A program made the position numbers and the translations under genes. DNA of 64,000 bases from Isoetes taiwanensis (taxonomy: Eukaryota; Streptophyta; Lycopodiopsida; Isoetales; Isoetaceae): NCBI GenBank assembly GCA_021234155.1, contig JAJEKV010000033.1, positions 5,262,635 to 5,326,634 on the forward strand, given 5' to 3'. The notes beneath the pieces are model-generated. The model was not told the origin of the DNA, did not search any database, and saw nothing but the letters and a program-made list of their open reading frames with translations. Position 1 is the first letter of the stretch. Each line of letters starts with the position of its first letter. Shown here one piece after another: positions 33,533-43,446 of this stretch.

Positions 33533-35617
33533 TTGATGGAAGATGAAGATAGCGTAATAATTGGAAGAGGTAATGATGGACGTAAGACCTTCTTGAAGGT
33601 TAATTCTACTATTAGAAAGAAGGTGAGAACACATTTCCTATTCTCATCAAAAATCATAGATAAGATAGATATCAGGAAACACTTCCAAGAATACGTGAAG
33701 CTAAGACTTGGAGATTTTGGTGAGTATATAGTGGCAGATTCATGTTTTGGATGGAAATATGAAAAAAAGTTGACCGATTATCTGTATAAACCATACAACA
33801 TATTTGCGGCTGAGCAAATACCTTCGTGTGTGTGCCATAGGCCGGGAATGTCCCGATTTATAGATGATAAGGTGGGCCATGTCAGGACCTTGGACCTCAG
33901 TATTGTGAAGTCTAAGGGACTAAGAAAAATGTTGAAAAAGGGCTTGAATTTTATTCCTGATAAACCTCTTAATATGGATGAATTTATGAAGGATTTGGCC
34001 AGAGGTTTTGAAGACATGTTTAACTGTCATGAGGGTAGAGGTAGAGTTCTACATCCTTATGAGAAAAAGAGTATTATTATGAACCTGTGTAAGAATATTG
34101 TACTGGAAGCTAAGGAAATTATTAATAAGAAGGAAAAAACAAAATGTATTATCAGGGATGTGAAGGTGGTTAAATGCCTGGATTGGCTGGTGCGAAATTT
34201 ATATATTGCCGGGGTCGATAAAGCCACGAACGTGCCTTCGTTTATTTGCCCTTGGCATATAAGAGATATGGCCAGGCTCAGGCTTAATGGCAATGACTTT
34301 GTGAAGTATAATATAGTAAAAGAGATGTTGATACAAAAACTGAGCAATGAACTTGAAAGCAGATTCGGCTTAGATTGCCCACATAAGGACTGAATTCCGT
34401 ATTTATTGGGCACTTATAAGGCTCATAAGGCAGATTATAGATGGATAACCAATGCAAACAAAACCATATTCTCTGTCCCGGCAAAAATTGTTACAAAAGG
34501 ACTTAAAGGCTTGCTGGAAATTCTGCCCAGGGCATATATGCACAGATTAAGCAAAGTTAATGTACTTCTACCTGGAGGTGTTAATCCATTCTGGATTGTA
34601 AACTCCATATATGACTTTATGCTTAACCTGCCTAATAAAATCCATGATATTTATACTGCTGATATCTCTAAATGTTACGAGAACATTCCGTTGACCGGAG
34701 AGGATGGTATCTGCATGGTTATAAAACAGGTTATTGAGATGGCTGTGGGATACAAAAGTGGAAATAATGAAGAGTGCAAATTCTGGTTCAAAAGTGTTAA
34801 GGATGATATTGTTGGTGTCTGGGATCATAAAAAGATGGATGGTGTTGGCTGGAAATGCATGGATAAATTGGAGTTCTTTGAACTGAACAAATGGATGTTA
34901 TGCAACTGTTTCATAATTCAAGGGTCCAATGTATGGAGGCAGGCCTGCGGAATCCCGATGGGATTTGCTTGCTCTCCGGATTGGTGTAATATTTACTTAT
35001 CTTACTTTGAGATGCTGCACATCGAGAGGCTTGCAAATGCAGGGCGTTTCAGAGACATTATAAAATTCAGGGAAGCAAGACGATACATGGATGATGTATG
35101 CATCCCGAATGGTGGAAACTTGGAAGAATTCTTCATGAATGGCAAAGACAGAGATGAAAGCTTCAACATCTACAATCTGAAAGTTTTACAAATAAAAAAT
35201 GAGACCATGTACAGATATAAGGAAGACAACTCCACTATAGTGGGTTACAAAGGTAACTTCCTCAATGTTACTATAGAGGTAGTTGATCATGTGACTGGAT
35301 TGTTTGTCACTACAAGATATGATAAGAGGAATAAGCTTGCATTTGAGATGAAAAAATTCATTCACGCCACTGGGTGTCGGCCATACCTAAATGCCAGTCG
35401 GGTGATTATTTCTCAGATATTACCATACCTATATGTCCATAGCAGCCCTCTTATGGCTGCGGCAGATCTAAAAGAGCTGGTCCAGGAATTTATACGTAAT
35501 GGCTTTCAAAGAGACGACCTTTGGATGAATGTTCATAGGATGCTAGAGTCCAATGAGTTTCCTGGACTTACATTCAATATAAACGAACTGAAAAATATTC
35601 TTGCAAGGCATGAATAA
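33533..35617 (+). CDS. Penelope-like reverse transcriptase (ORF2), one internal TGA
   Basis: The frame is single from ATG 33,533 to TAA 35,617 (694 codons), interrupted only by TGA at 34,391-34,393; a start near 34,406 would give only the C-terminal half. RT landmarks are TYKAHKADYRW (template/primer region), TADISKCYENIP (motif A, near 34,655), CGIPMGFACSPDWCNIYLSY (motif B), RRYMDDV (motif C, Y at 35,084), FLNVTIEV (motif D/E region), then RYDKRNKLAFE and a C-terminal helical stretch. This order and the YDKR word match the Penelope-like family rather than LINE or LTR RTs. No GIY-YIG domain follows. In copy 3 the TGA site reads GGACCAATTCG, so the true codon is probably CAG. Confidence 0.85.
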
Positions 35618-35621
35618 GGAT

Positions 35622-35671
35622 GTAGGGTATCAGGACCTCTTCTATCATGGAAGGGAGGTCCTGTACCCTAC
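35622..35671 (+). other. 3' hairpin just after the RT stop codon
   Basis: GTAGGGTATCAGGACCTC pairs with GAGGTCCTGTACCCTAC as a 17-bp stem with one bulged T and a 15-nt loop. It starts four bases after the TAA. In copy 3 the same place (61,362-61,408) is recognisable, but the arms differ at CAG/CTG. Such structures could be recognised by the RT or end the transcript; that is inference. Confidence 0.75.
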
Positions 35672-36162
35672 TTCCAATGATATGATTGGTCCTATTACCC
35701 GAGGGTGGGTTGTGGGAAGAAGAAAAAGATATACCTTTCTTTTGGCAGCTTGGGCCAGAAGTGATCTTTGTGCTATGATGAGATATAAATGAGTACAAAG
35801 GATAATTATTGGGTTCACTACATTATATGCTGAGAAGAACAACTCTTATGGTTTTAATTAATGGATGGTTAATTAATACCTTTGTATAAGATGAGCAAAG
35901 AACTGGGTATTCTGGAAGAAAATGGATACAGTTATTAGCAGAATAATGGGTTATATGGTGGCCAAAGATATGGAGACTTGAATACCTACCTTTGTATTTT
36001 TGCCCATAGTCGATGGTGTTGGATTAAACCTTTTATTAATCTAAAGATTATTTAATATTTAGCTTCTTTTGAACCATTGATCCATATAGGGATGTGAAAT
36101 TTGCTTGATAGATACATAACCCTTAGAAATATATTACATTTTCTTATGATCATGAGACCGTG

Positions 36163-36356
36163 GTTATGTTGCTTATACTATGTTAAAGGTGACTTTGCAT
36201 TAAATGACGGTGGCTCGAGACTCAGACTAAATGCTCGAGGCAGATTCCAGATAAACCTTGGTTATGCTGCTTATACCATGTTAAACGTGACTTTGCATTA
36301 AATGACGGTAGTTCGAGACTCAGACTACATGCTCGAGGCAGACTCCAGATAAAAAG
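36163..36356. repeat. 98-bp direct repeat, copy 2
   Basis: Same pair as at 28,919-29,112, one unit length (7,244) downstream, with single-base differences only (AAATGACGG versus AAACGACGG). Confidence 0.85.
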
Positions 36357-36536
36357 CTGCTCAAATTAATGAGGTATAATTTATTTCATTCAACCCTTAG
36401 AATCTAAATATATAGCATTGTATAAGGGCTTGGCCGGTGAGAAACATATCCGGCGCCTGTGTTGAGCGGCTGGGGCATAAGTTATCCGATTTGCATCTCT
36501 ATCCTTTCATGTTTGCTCTGCAAAATACTGAGAATC

Positions 36537-36710
36537 ATGCCTAAAGGGGTGTATACGAGGCAACCTGGAAACAGAAGCCGTGCCCAGCAGGCTGGAAACT
36601 TTCCTTATAGGCGATTTCAGAGACCTAACAATGGTGGAAGAGGTGTACCGGTCCAAAGGAATACACGACCTGGAGTGAATGATAGGAGCGAACAAAAACA
36701 GGTTTACTAG
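36537..36710 (+). CDS. small basic ORF, copy 2
   Basis: The 57-aa frame is identical to the one at 29,293. Identity over this stretch reflects the recent duplication of the unit and says little about selection. Confidence 0.5.
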   Translation: MPKGVYTRQPGNRSRAQQAGNFPYRRFQRPNNGGRGVPVQRNTRPGVNDRSEQKQVY

Positions 36711-37547
36711 ATTTCTTACAAAAATAGTAGTTCCTTTATGGATAGTAAGCTATTTACCAAAAAAAATCTGGTCTAAAATAAGCACTTGTGCATAAAAGTT
36801 ATTTTAAGGCTAGCAATCTATTTGTTACGCTTAAAAGTTCAGATATGAAGGTTTTTCATATGCTTTTGTAGATTATATGTTAATAACTGAATGGTAGAAG
36901 ATATTATGTAATCTATTGCTTTTGTGGTTGCGGTAAGATTAAATAGATTTGAAGTTTCCTGCAATAGAATAGATGCTGATCTGTTACATGCTGATATGGA
37001 GGAGAATAATTGGTCTATGGCACATATATCTGTGCTTTTTAAGTCTGGATTCTGGATATTTCCTGAACTATTGGATGGTTGCTGGGATATAAGGCATTTC
37101 GCTTAAGTATTAATATGATGTCATAAATAACAGAATCCATTAGTAGTCATTAGTGGTCAATAATGTTGGTATAATCCAGAGATGAATATGGAGGCTGATC
37201 ACCGGATGACTGGACTGTTTAATATGCTATAATGTAAGGCTAAGACACAAGTCTATGTTGTTGGCCAGATTTGGATGCATTATGGAAGGTTGTTTGGCAG
37301 GCCTTTGGGACTAGAAGAAAATTAGATGGCCTGATATGATTTCTGATTATTTAAATGATGGATTTCTTCAAAATAAGAATAACTAGTTAGTTTATTACTG
37401 TTTGGATAGATGGTAATAGAACGATTCTGTTTGAAGATATGAACTGTTGTGGTAAGCAGCAAATATGCATCGTTGATTTGCACAGAATTATTGATGGTTA
37501 CTGTTCTACCCTGGTGGATGGGTTAAAATGCTACTTTAATGGATTAT

Positions 37548-37664
37548 GGTGAAGGGCGATAAGCCATGATGTTTAATAGCTTACGGCGACTTCTTGCTTT
37601 GTTACCATAGAGTTGCTAACATTTGCATTGGTTGGGTGCAGGTAACCTAAACATCATCTCCGTC
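37548..37664 (+). ncRNA. candidate structured RNA (copy 2, internal)
   Basis: Same position in the unit as 30,304. The outer helix ATGATGTTT / AAACATCAT is intact, but the inner 5' strand reads TTACGGCG where copy 1 has TTACCTGACG, while the CAGGTAA partner is unchanged. The loss falls at a CTG, so it may be a consensus error. Confidence 0.5.
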
Positions 37665-38634
37665 AAGTTCTGTTAAAGTATTTTGGGCTGTGCAACAAGT
37701 CTTTGGAGAATTTATCTTAATGGTTACATGGATTTTTGGGATAATGATACGGTGAGATCGTTCTTGTACTTATAGAATTGCTTGAGAATATTTAACATGC
37801 ATCAAGAGGGTCTGGCTGTTTAAACTCTATTATTGTGATTGATGGGTTATTATGCCTGATCGGTTAAGCAGATATGTTGTTACAAAACTTGTAGTGCATT
37901 ATGCATGTGATACATTGGCTTCTTAAGCCATAAAAATAAATGAAAAAGCTGGTTAAAATTTTTTTGAATGATAAGTTCTGGCTTCAAGCTGTTACAAGAT
38001 ATATTTTAAATCTATGAGAGTTGATACATCATGAAATCTTAAAGGTGAAAGGAAAAAAATAAAGCTGATAAAAGGACATGAGACGTTCTAGGGATTTAAG
38101 TCTAAGTTTTTAATGAAAATTTGAGATGAGTGATAAAACGACAATGTCTAATTCTGAAAGTATAGATATCTTGAAATCCTAAATGATAAAAGGTAAAAAT
38201 GAAGATGGTAAATGGATATTATAGTGATTTAAGTCTAAGATTCTTGAGATGAAAGGATATAATCATATGGAAATTTGAGATGATAAATAATACTAATGTA
38301 GATCGTTTGACATTATGAAAGCATTTCTAAAATGATAGTTCTTTATCTGATATATTGGGGTGGTCCCTTATGCTGTGGCCTAGTTAAATACTAGGGTGGA
38401 TATTTTTGGAATGTTTACATCTTAGATGGGGCTGTAATTGTGACTAGGTCACATAACAGTTAAAATTTTGATGTAAATAAAAACAAGAAGAAATTGTGAT
38501 TTCCATTTGTTGGAGTTATCCAACAAACACAGTTATGCCTCAATATGTTAGTAATTTATTCAAAAATGATTTCAGTCATTGACTATTTGACTTGTATTAT
38601 GTAGAATAAAACTTGGGTAAAACCCTTATGGGGT

Positions 38635-40228
38635 ATGGGATATGGCGAGGTCGGCTTCCCTCCTAATAATGCAGTACAGGCAATTTTGTGTCTGATTCCA
38701 AACTTGGAGATTCATAACATGCTGCTGACCCTGAATAAGAATCTGGCAACTGATCAATATTCTCCTATTATTCACCTTGGCTTTAGTGCATGGTTGGAAA
38801 CTTTCTTAGCCTTGGACAAGAAAGGTATGAAACTAAATGAGTGCCAAGAGATACTCCAGCAAGTGTTTCATGATACACAAGATGTCCTAGCGGATCGTCC
38901 GACCTTGGACGATATCTTTGTCCATGGAATGCAAAGTGGGAGTAAACTATCTGGAGAAGGTTCATAAGCTTAATGATAAAACTTTTTCTGATGAAATCAA
39001 AGGAAAGAAGGTGGAATGTAATGTTGATGAAGGGGAAACCACAGAAGGGTTTGCTAAATTTATCCCTAGGGAGGACATTGACCTTATGAAGAAAGAGGTT
39101 GAAGCCAATCTGAAGTGCTCTAACAGAGAAAATCTGGTGAGATTAACTCTGAATAATTGTAGACGTTTTCCTATTATCTCAGAAATGGCCATCGAATGGT
39201 TGGGTGAAGAATTCCAACAGGGTTTATGGAGGAGCAACAACTTTAGTATTTTGGCACCTATAAGTATTAGGGCATGGATGCTTATGGCGGATATTAATGA
39301 AGATGAGTTAGGCGGGTGCTATTAAGGATCTTGATAATATGGTAAAAGTTACTGATAATCTGCAGGTTGATTTCCCTTTTGGACCTGAGCTATTTGATAA
39401 GAAATGCATGATGAACAATGGTATGACACTGTTTGTGAAGGCTCATATGGGCTACCTCGACACTGACAGGGGTTATGCATTTCTGCATAAGATTTGGAGG
39501 AGTTGGAGTCCGTACATTAAATGTAGCTGCCAAAATGATACCTGCTCGGACTCAATCACATGGTTTGACCAAGCGATCTGGTATGCTTTCAATCATCTGG
39601 ACTTAATCTACCCAAGGTATTCTATGGCTGGGAAAATGGGTTATTTCATGCATTATATCAGGCAGAATCTCAAAAAACCAGTTCTGGCTCAGTTGGCCTA
39701 TCTGCACGTGAGAGGTATGATGATCAAGATGACTAACAAATTGGCGGTTAACCCTAACTGTGACATCCTGAAGACTTTTGGGAACACAAAACTTGTTGAG
39801 GTATGTGAGGTGATGCTTGAAGGATACCTTTCTTCGAGACAAGAAGTTTAACAAAAAACCTATGGAGGTGCAGAAATCTTCCTCCATGCAAACACAAAGG
39901 AACGTTGTGGGCAGTGAAAGTTATCTCCCCCCCCAAGTTAGAAGGGGCAGTACATCTGGCAGCTGTAAAATAGTGGATAATGTGACTGAAATATCCGACA
40001 CTATTGTTAGTTGCACACCTGGGGAGGCATCGGTTAATAAGAACAGGCCCGATTATCTGCAGAGAGATTATGAAGGAGTACAAGGACAGCTTGTATTCGA
40101 AAAAGCAGGGATCAGGACCAATGGGCCTGATGTCATTTCACTCTGAAGAAAAGATCGAACTATTATATTCCTCCGATTGGATCGAGAGGGTTTCTATGGA
40201 GATTTCTATGGCATTTATGCCCCACTAA
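38635..40228 (+). pseudogene. element ORF1 (unrecognised, ~530 aa), best copy
   Basis: The product is not recognised. The frame reads MGYGEVGFPPNNAVQAILCL ... to 38,967, shifts near 38,915 to KVGVNYLEKVHKLNDKTF ... MAIEWLGEEF (to 39,325), shifts at GCGGGTGCT (about 39,312) to VKVTDNLQVDFPFGPELFDK ... CSCQNDTCSDSITW ... YLSSRQEV, then near 39,830 to FRDKKFNKKPMEVQKSS, and finally to IMKEYKDSLYSKK. Copy 3 supports the last frame through to SMEISMAFMPH. The mix of charged helical segments with one CxCx4C cluster (about 39,525) could suggest nucleic-acid binding, but no known retroelement ORF1 domain (RRM, CCHC, esterase) is visible. Confidence 0.6.
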
Positions 40229-40760
40229 TACCTACTGCGGAATATAAGTCCGGTGATTACTATATGATGATGGAATGAATCATTGGAATGCCTATCTTGG
40301 ATTCCAGTTTTTCGAAAATGGAAACCCCATATTCACTTGATGAATATTGGGCGTTATGTAATTCCAAAGATGCCATAAAATTTTGCCAGGGATGCATATG
40401 ATATGGATAATATATCTTTTGTAATATATAAAATCTTTGAATAGTAAAGGCGGAATACCTATTATGGAGTATATAAGCTATGAAATGTGGGCTTTGAGTT
40501 GTACTTTCGATATTACTTAAGTTAACCGTAAATCTTGATTGCTATATTACTTGGTGTTAAATTATGATCACTGTTGCATGTAACTTGTAGTGTATAATGG
40601 ATATGCAACTGAAAACAAACTTAGATAAATACGGAGGGTATGAACTAAGAAATGTTGCCCATGATGGTGATGATTATCTTATATATGTTTGCTACTGTTG
40701 TAACTTTATATCCTCTATGAAATGATTGATACTACTACATAAGTTACTGGTCTCATGACC

Positions 40761-40872
40761 GGTGAAGGGCGATGAGCCATGTTGTCTTATAGCTTACCTG
40801 TCACTCCTCTCCTCATTACCATTAATATGCTAATGTTGGTCTGTTTGGGTGCAGGTAACCAAGACTTCATCT
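40761..40872 (+). ncRNA. candidate structured RNA, diverged copy
   Basis: It starts GGTGAAGGGCGATGAGCC like 30,304, but the rest differs. The inner helix TTACCTG (40,794-40,800) / CAGGTAA (40,852-40,858) is exact. The outer helix is now ATG+GTCTT (40,779-40,781 and 40,784-40,788) with AAGAC+CAT (40,861-40,865 and 40,868-40,870), around an internal TT/TT loop. Copy 1 has GTTT/AAAC in that place, so both strands changed together. The loop sequence and the flanks on the 3' side are not conserved. Confidence 0.65.
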
Positions 40873-41551
40873 CCTAGATGTTTTGTCAGTTGCATGGATG
40901 TTACAAGTCGATTGAACAAATTCGACAGCACAAATTCGACAGCAAGTGACCTTTTCATTTGGATTATATGCTGCCTCTAACTTGACCATAAATTAATCTA
41001 TGGCGAGGCTCTTTTTGGTTTTCAAACGTAATCATTCTATCTGAGGGCACGTATAAAGTTGGCCTACAATTCCTGAGGTTAGTTTCTCTCAAAACATATG
41101 GAATCTTACATTTCTGAAATCTTTATTGGAAATTTGACTATTACATAAAAGCATGTGATGAGATTGTAACCTTTATACTTCATATCATATGGAACTGTGA
41201 TGAGATTGTAACCTTTATACTGTATATAATATGGAATTATGGATCTGGAGACTTATAAATTAACACTTTCTATTGTATATGGATATGGAACACTTTGTAC
41301 TTTATAAGATATGGAATTATAGATCTATGCACTTATGAATTAATAGTATATTTTATATGGATATGGAATTATGGATTTATGAGACGTTGAACTATATTTA
41401 TTTTAAACATTGTCTAAAAACGAAATTTACGTGGTTGTGGCCTGGTAACGCTGAGGAGTGGATATGTTTGTCTGTATTTTCACCTTGAACCAAATTCATA
41501 TATGTTAACTTGTTTTTCATATTGTGAAGAGTAATCTTGGTGAAGATCTGT
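40873..41551 (+). other. 3' part of copy 2, non-coding
   Basis: It contains a short duplication (ACAAATTCGACAGC twice, near 40,916-40,945) and near-repeats of ATATGGAAT(T)AT with CTTTATACT (41,140-41,360, about five units). It has no long frame and is absent from copy 1. Confidence 0.5.
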
Positions 41552-41777
41552 CGAAGAAGAAGAAGAAGAAGAAGAAGAAGAAGAAGAAGAAGAAGAAGAA
41601 GAAGAAGAAGAAGAAGAAGAAGAAGAAGAAGAAGAAGAAGAAGAAGAAGAAGAAGAAGAAGAAGAAGAAGAAGAAGAAGAAGAAGAAGAAGAAGAAGAAG
41701 AAGAAGAAGAAGAAGAAGAAGAAGAAGAAGAAGAAGAAGAAGAAGAAGAAGAAGAAGAAGAAGAAGAAGAAGAAGAA
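41552..41777. repeat. (AAG)n microsatellite
   Basis: About 75 uninterrupted AAG triplets, purine on the plus strand. With (AGG)n at 28,385 it brackets the copy 1-copy 2 pair. Poly-Lys and poly-Arg frames here are artefacts. Confidence 0.97.
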
Positions 41778-42300
41778 AATGAATAGAAGATTGGAAGAAC
41801 GGAAGATTAGAAGGAAGAAACCAATGATTGGAAGATCATTGGAAGAAGAAGGAGGAGGATTCGATTCATACTAATAAGAGGCGAAATGGATTGAAGAAAA
41901 ACAAGGATGGAAAGAAGAGGAGGATAGAAATGGGATGGATTGAAAACAAACAAGAAAAAACAAGAAGCCCTAAATCTATCAAATAACAAGCCTAATTCAA
42001 AAATAGAGTTGATTGATCCATTGAAATACCTTTGGATGCTTGCTTGAAGCTTGGAAAGGACCGCAAAGGATGATCCGCGCCAAAAATCGCCACCTAAAAA
42101 AAACGCTCCTCCTCGCCCGCTTAGAACCAAAAAAAACTAGGGCTAAAAGCCGGCTCTGTTTTCTGATAAAAAGTTACAGACGTCGTTGAACGACGTGCCC
42201 TTTAAACATCTCCTGCAAAAAATCAATTTATTAAACATTTCAAAATCGATTTCTTAAACCAACATCTGCACACCTTTATTATTCTTTGCCAACCCTACAT
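41778..42300. other. intergenic with a perfect ACGTCGTT-g-AACGACGT palindrome
   Basis: Mostly A/G-rich spacer near the microsatellite, then unique sequence. At 42,180-42,196 two 8-bp arms surround one G. No gene is seen. Confidence 0.6.
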
Positions 42301-42559
42301 TAAGAACACTTGCAAACCGATTCACCACACCATCCCCAAGTCCACAATACAATAAAATTTATTAAAATTGAACCCGAAGCTGGGAGAGAACTATACATAG
42401 CCATAAGGGGTAGGAACCTGAATACAACAAGTCGCGGGAGGCAAATCGTTTTGTTCCGATACTTCTTCGAGCCCCGCAAACCCTTTCAACAATTCCCCAC
42501 AAGCAAAAAGTTAATTATCCTTTCAATATCAGATTGAAAAAGTTATTTATGTTACTTAC
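42301..42559. other. unassigned, possible further Argonaute exons
   Basis: Short frames occur on both strands; on the minus strand ELLKGFAGLEEVSEQND lies downstream of the PIWI segment, but I cannot align it with confidence to Argonaute. Confidence 0.2.
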
Positions 42560-42992
42560 GCAATCATGCCCCCCGGAGGTTCTTCGCATAACGATTCATA
42601 GTTTCACATTTTCGTGATTGTGTGTTTTTGACCCGTCGACAAAAAGCGAGATATCGTTGGCCAATCTGTAGAGCCCACCACGCAAGTTAAAATAGGAATG
42701 TAATGAATTGAAATTTGAAATGTCAAGTGCACACACAGTTCAATCCTTACAATTGCAATTGATGGTGAATTTGACGAGAATGGGGCTCCATGTGACACAT
42801 CCATTCCAAAGATTATAGTTGGCTCCCGGAGACCTTTGGAAGACCACGGCGAAAATTCCATCGATAACATCGTATTATATCCTCCACACTACAGTTTCAA
42901 AGTAAGTCTTGAGTTCAATGAGCAGAGGGAGCCATTATGGGGTACCAAGTGAGTTACCTTGGCATTAATTTTCAAAGCCACATTAAGTCAAG
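42560..42992 (-). pseudogene. Argonaute PIWI-domain fragment, AGO4-like
   Basis: Argonautes slice or silence targets guided by small RNAs. Here the exon ending LNVALKINAK|GTAACT (at 42,958) joins across a 69-nt intron to exon 42,888-42,751 (46 codons: CGGYNTMLSMEFSPW... EPTIIFGMDVSHGAPFSS... PSIAI), then donor GTAAGG. The FGMDVSHG word is the AGO4-clade form, and its Asp is the first catalytic residue of the PIWI tetrad. The next segment reads VGSTDWPTISRF, then shifts frame at a T run (about 42,640) before VKNTQSRKCETMNRY. The acceptor before VGS reads TTGCGTG where TTGCAG is expected, similar to CAG errors elsewhere. Upstream PAZ/MID regions are not seen, so this is a fragment or a gene broken by consensus errors. 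Confidence 0.7.
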
Positions 42993-43245
42993 TCTTGATC
43001 ATTTATATTACGGGGAGGAACTATACAATCGATTAACAACTCCAACGTCCCGACGAAAACAGGTTTGTTAAACGGCCCTCATAAAACATCTCTCTCGCAT
43101 AAGTATGCATTGCATCTTCCTTAGTAAACTACATATAAAAGGAATCAAACCATTACACAATATAGAGATCATCTTTTTCCGAGGTAGAATGCATAGAATA
43201 AACTCGGTGGCCCTTTTAGGCGAGATTTTAAAGCATTGAACATCA

Positions 43246-43446
43246 TTGAAACTCTGTGAATATCGATGGGGAGGAAATCAACATGATGCTATTGGTAACA
43301 ATGATACAGATAACAAGGAATCAGGTGAGAATGATAGTTGGGGAATTGCATCAAATGGAAATGACAGATGGGGAGGAGGCAACTCAGATGCCAATGATTC
43401 TTGGGGTATTGCTTCCAATGAAACTAACACATCCGGGCGGAGATAA
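43246..43446 (+). other. WG-repeat ORF (possible Argonaute-hook segment)
   Basis: The 66-codon frame has YRWGGN, NDSWGIASN, NDRWGGGN and NDSWGIASN in a Gly/Asn/Asp/Ser-rich context: four Trp-Gly pairs in ~55 residues. WG/GW repeats of this kind bind Argonautes in plant NRPE1 and SPT5-like proteins. No flanking KOW or RNA-polymerase domain is seen, so it may be a captured exon. It lies ~250 bp from the AGO4-like fragment but on the opposite strand. Confidence 0.45.

Larger units (their letters stand above)
28485..35727 (+). mobile_element. Penelope-like retroelement, copy 1 (most complete, ~7.24 kb)
   Basis: The boundaries come from the repeat itself: the sequence starting GATATACCTTTCTTTTGGCA recurs at 35,728 and 61,466, so 7,243 bp is one unit and copies 1 and 2 are head to tail. 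Contents are a 98-bp direct repeat, a small basic ORF, a candidate structured RNA, ORF1, ORF2 (RT) and a strong hairpin just after the RT stop. No GIY-YIG endonuclease is visible in ORF2, and no hammerhead ribozyme core was found, although many Penelope-like elements have one. The unit ends in an A/G-rich tail (GGGAAGAAGAAAAA). Confidence 0.85.
35728..40760 (+). mobile_element. Penelope-like element, copy 2 (lacks RT)
   Basis: It is almost identical to 28,485-33,517 and directly follows copy 1 head to tail. Homology stops at CTCATGACCGG (40,750-40,762), exactly where copy 1 begins its ORF2 leader (GGTTTGTCATC...). From there it holds a diverged structured RNA, ~0.7 kb of unrelated sequence and (AAG)n. 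So this is either a deletion/recombinant or a two-part element variant. Confidence 0.85.

Noticed and set aside
28485-40760. LTR retrotransposon
   Set aside because: No LTR pair with TG...CA ends, no gag, protease, integrase or RNase H; the RT type and head-to-tail repeat do not fit.
41524-41874. Poly-Lys / poly-Arg proteins over the AAG tract
   Set aside because: Pure translation of an (AAG)n microsatellite; no other support.
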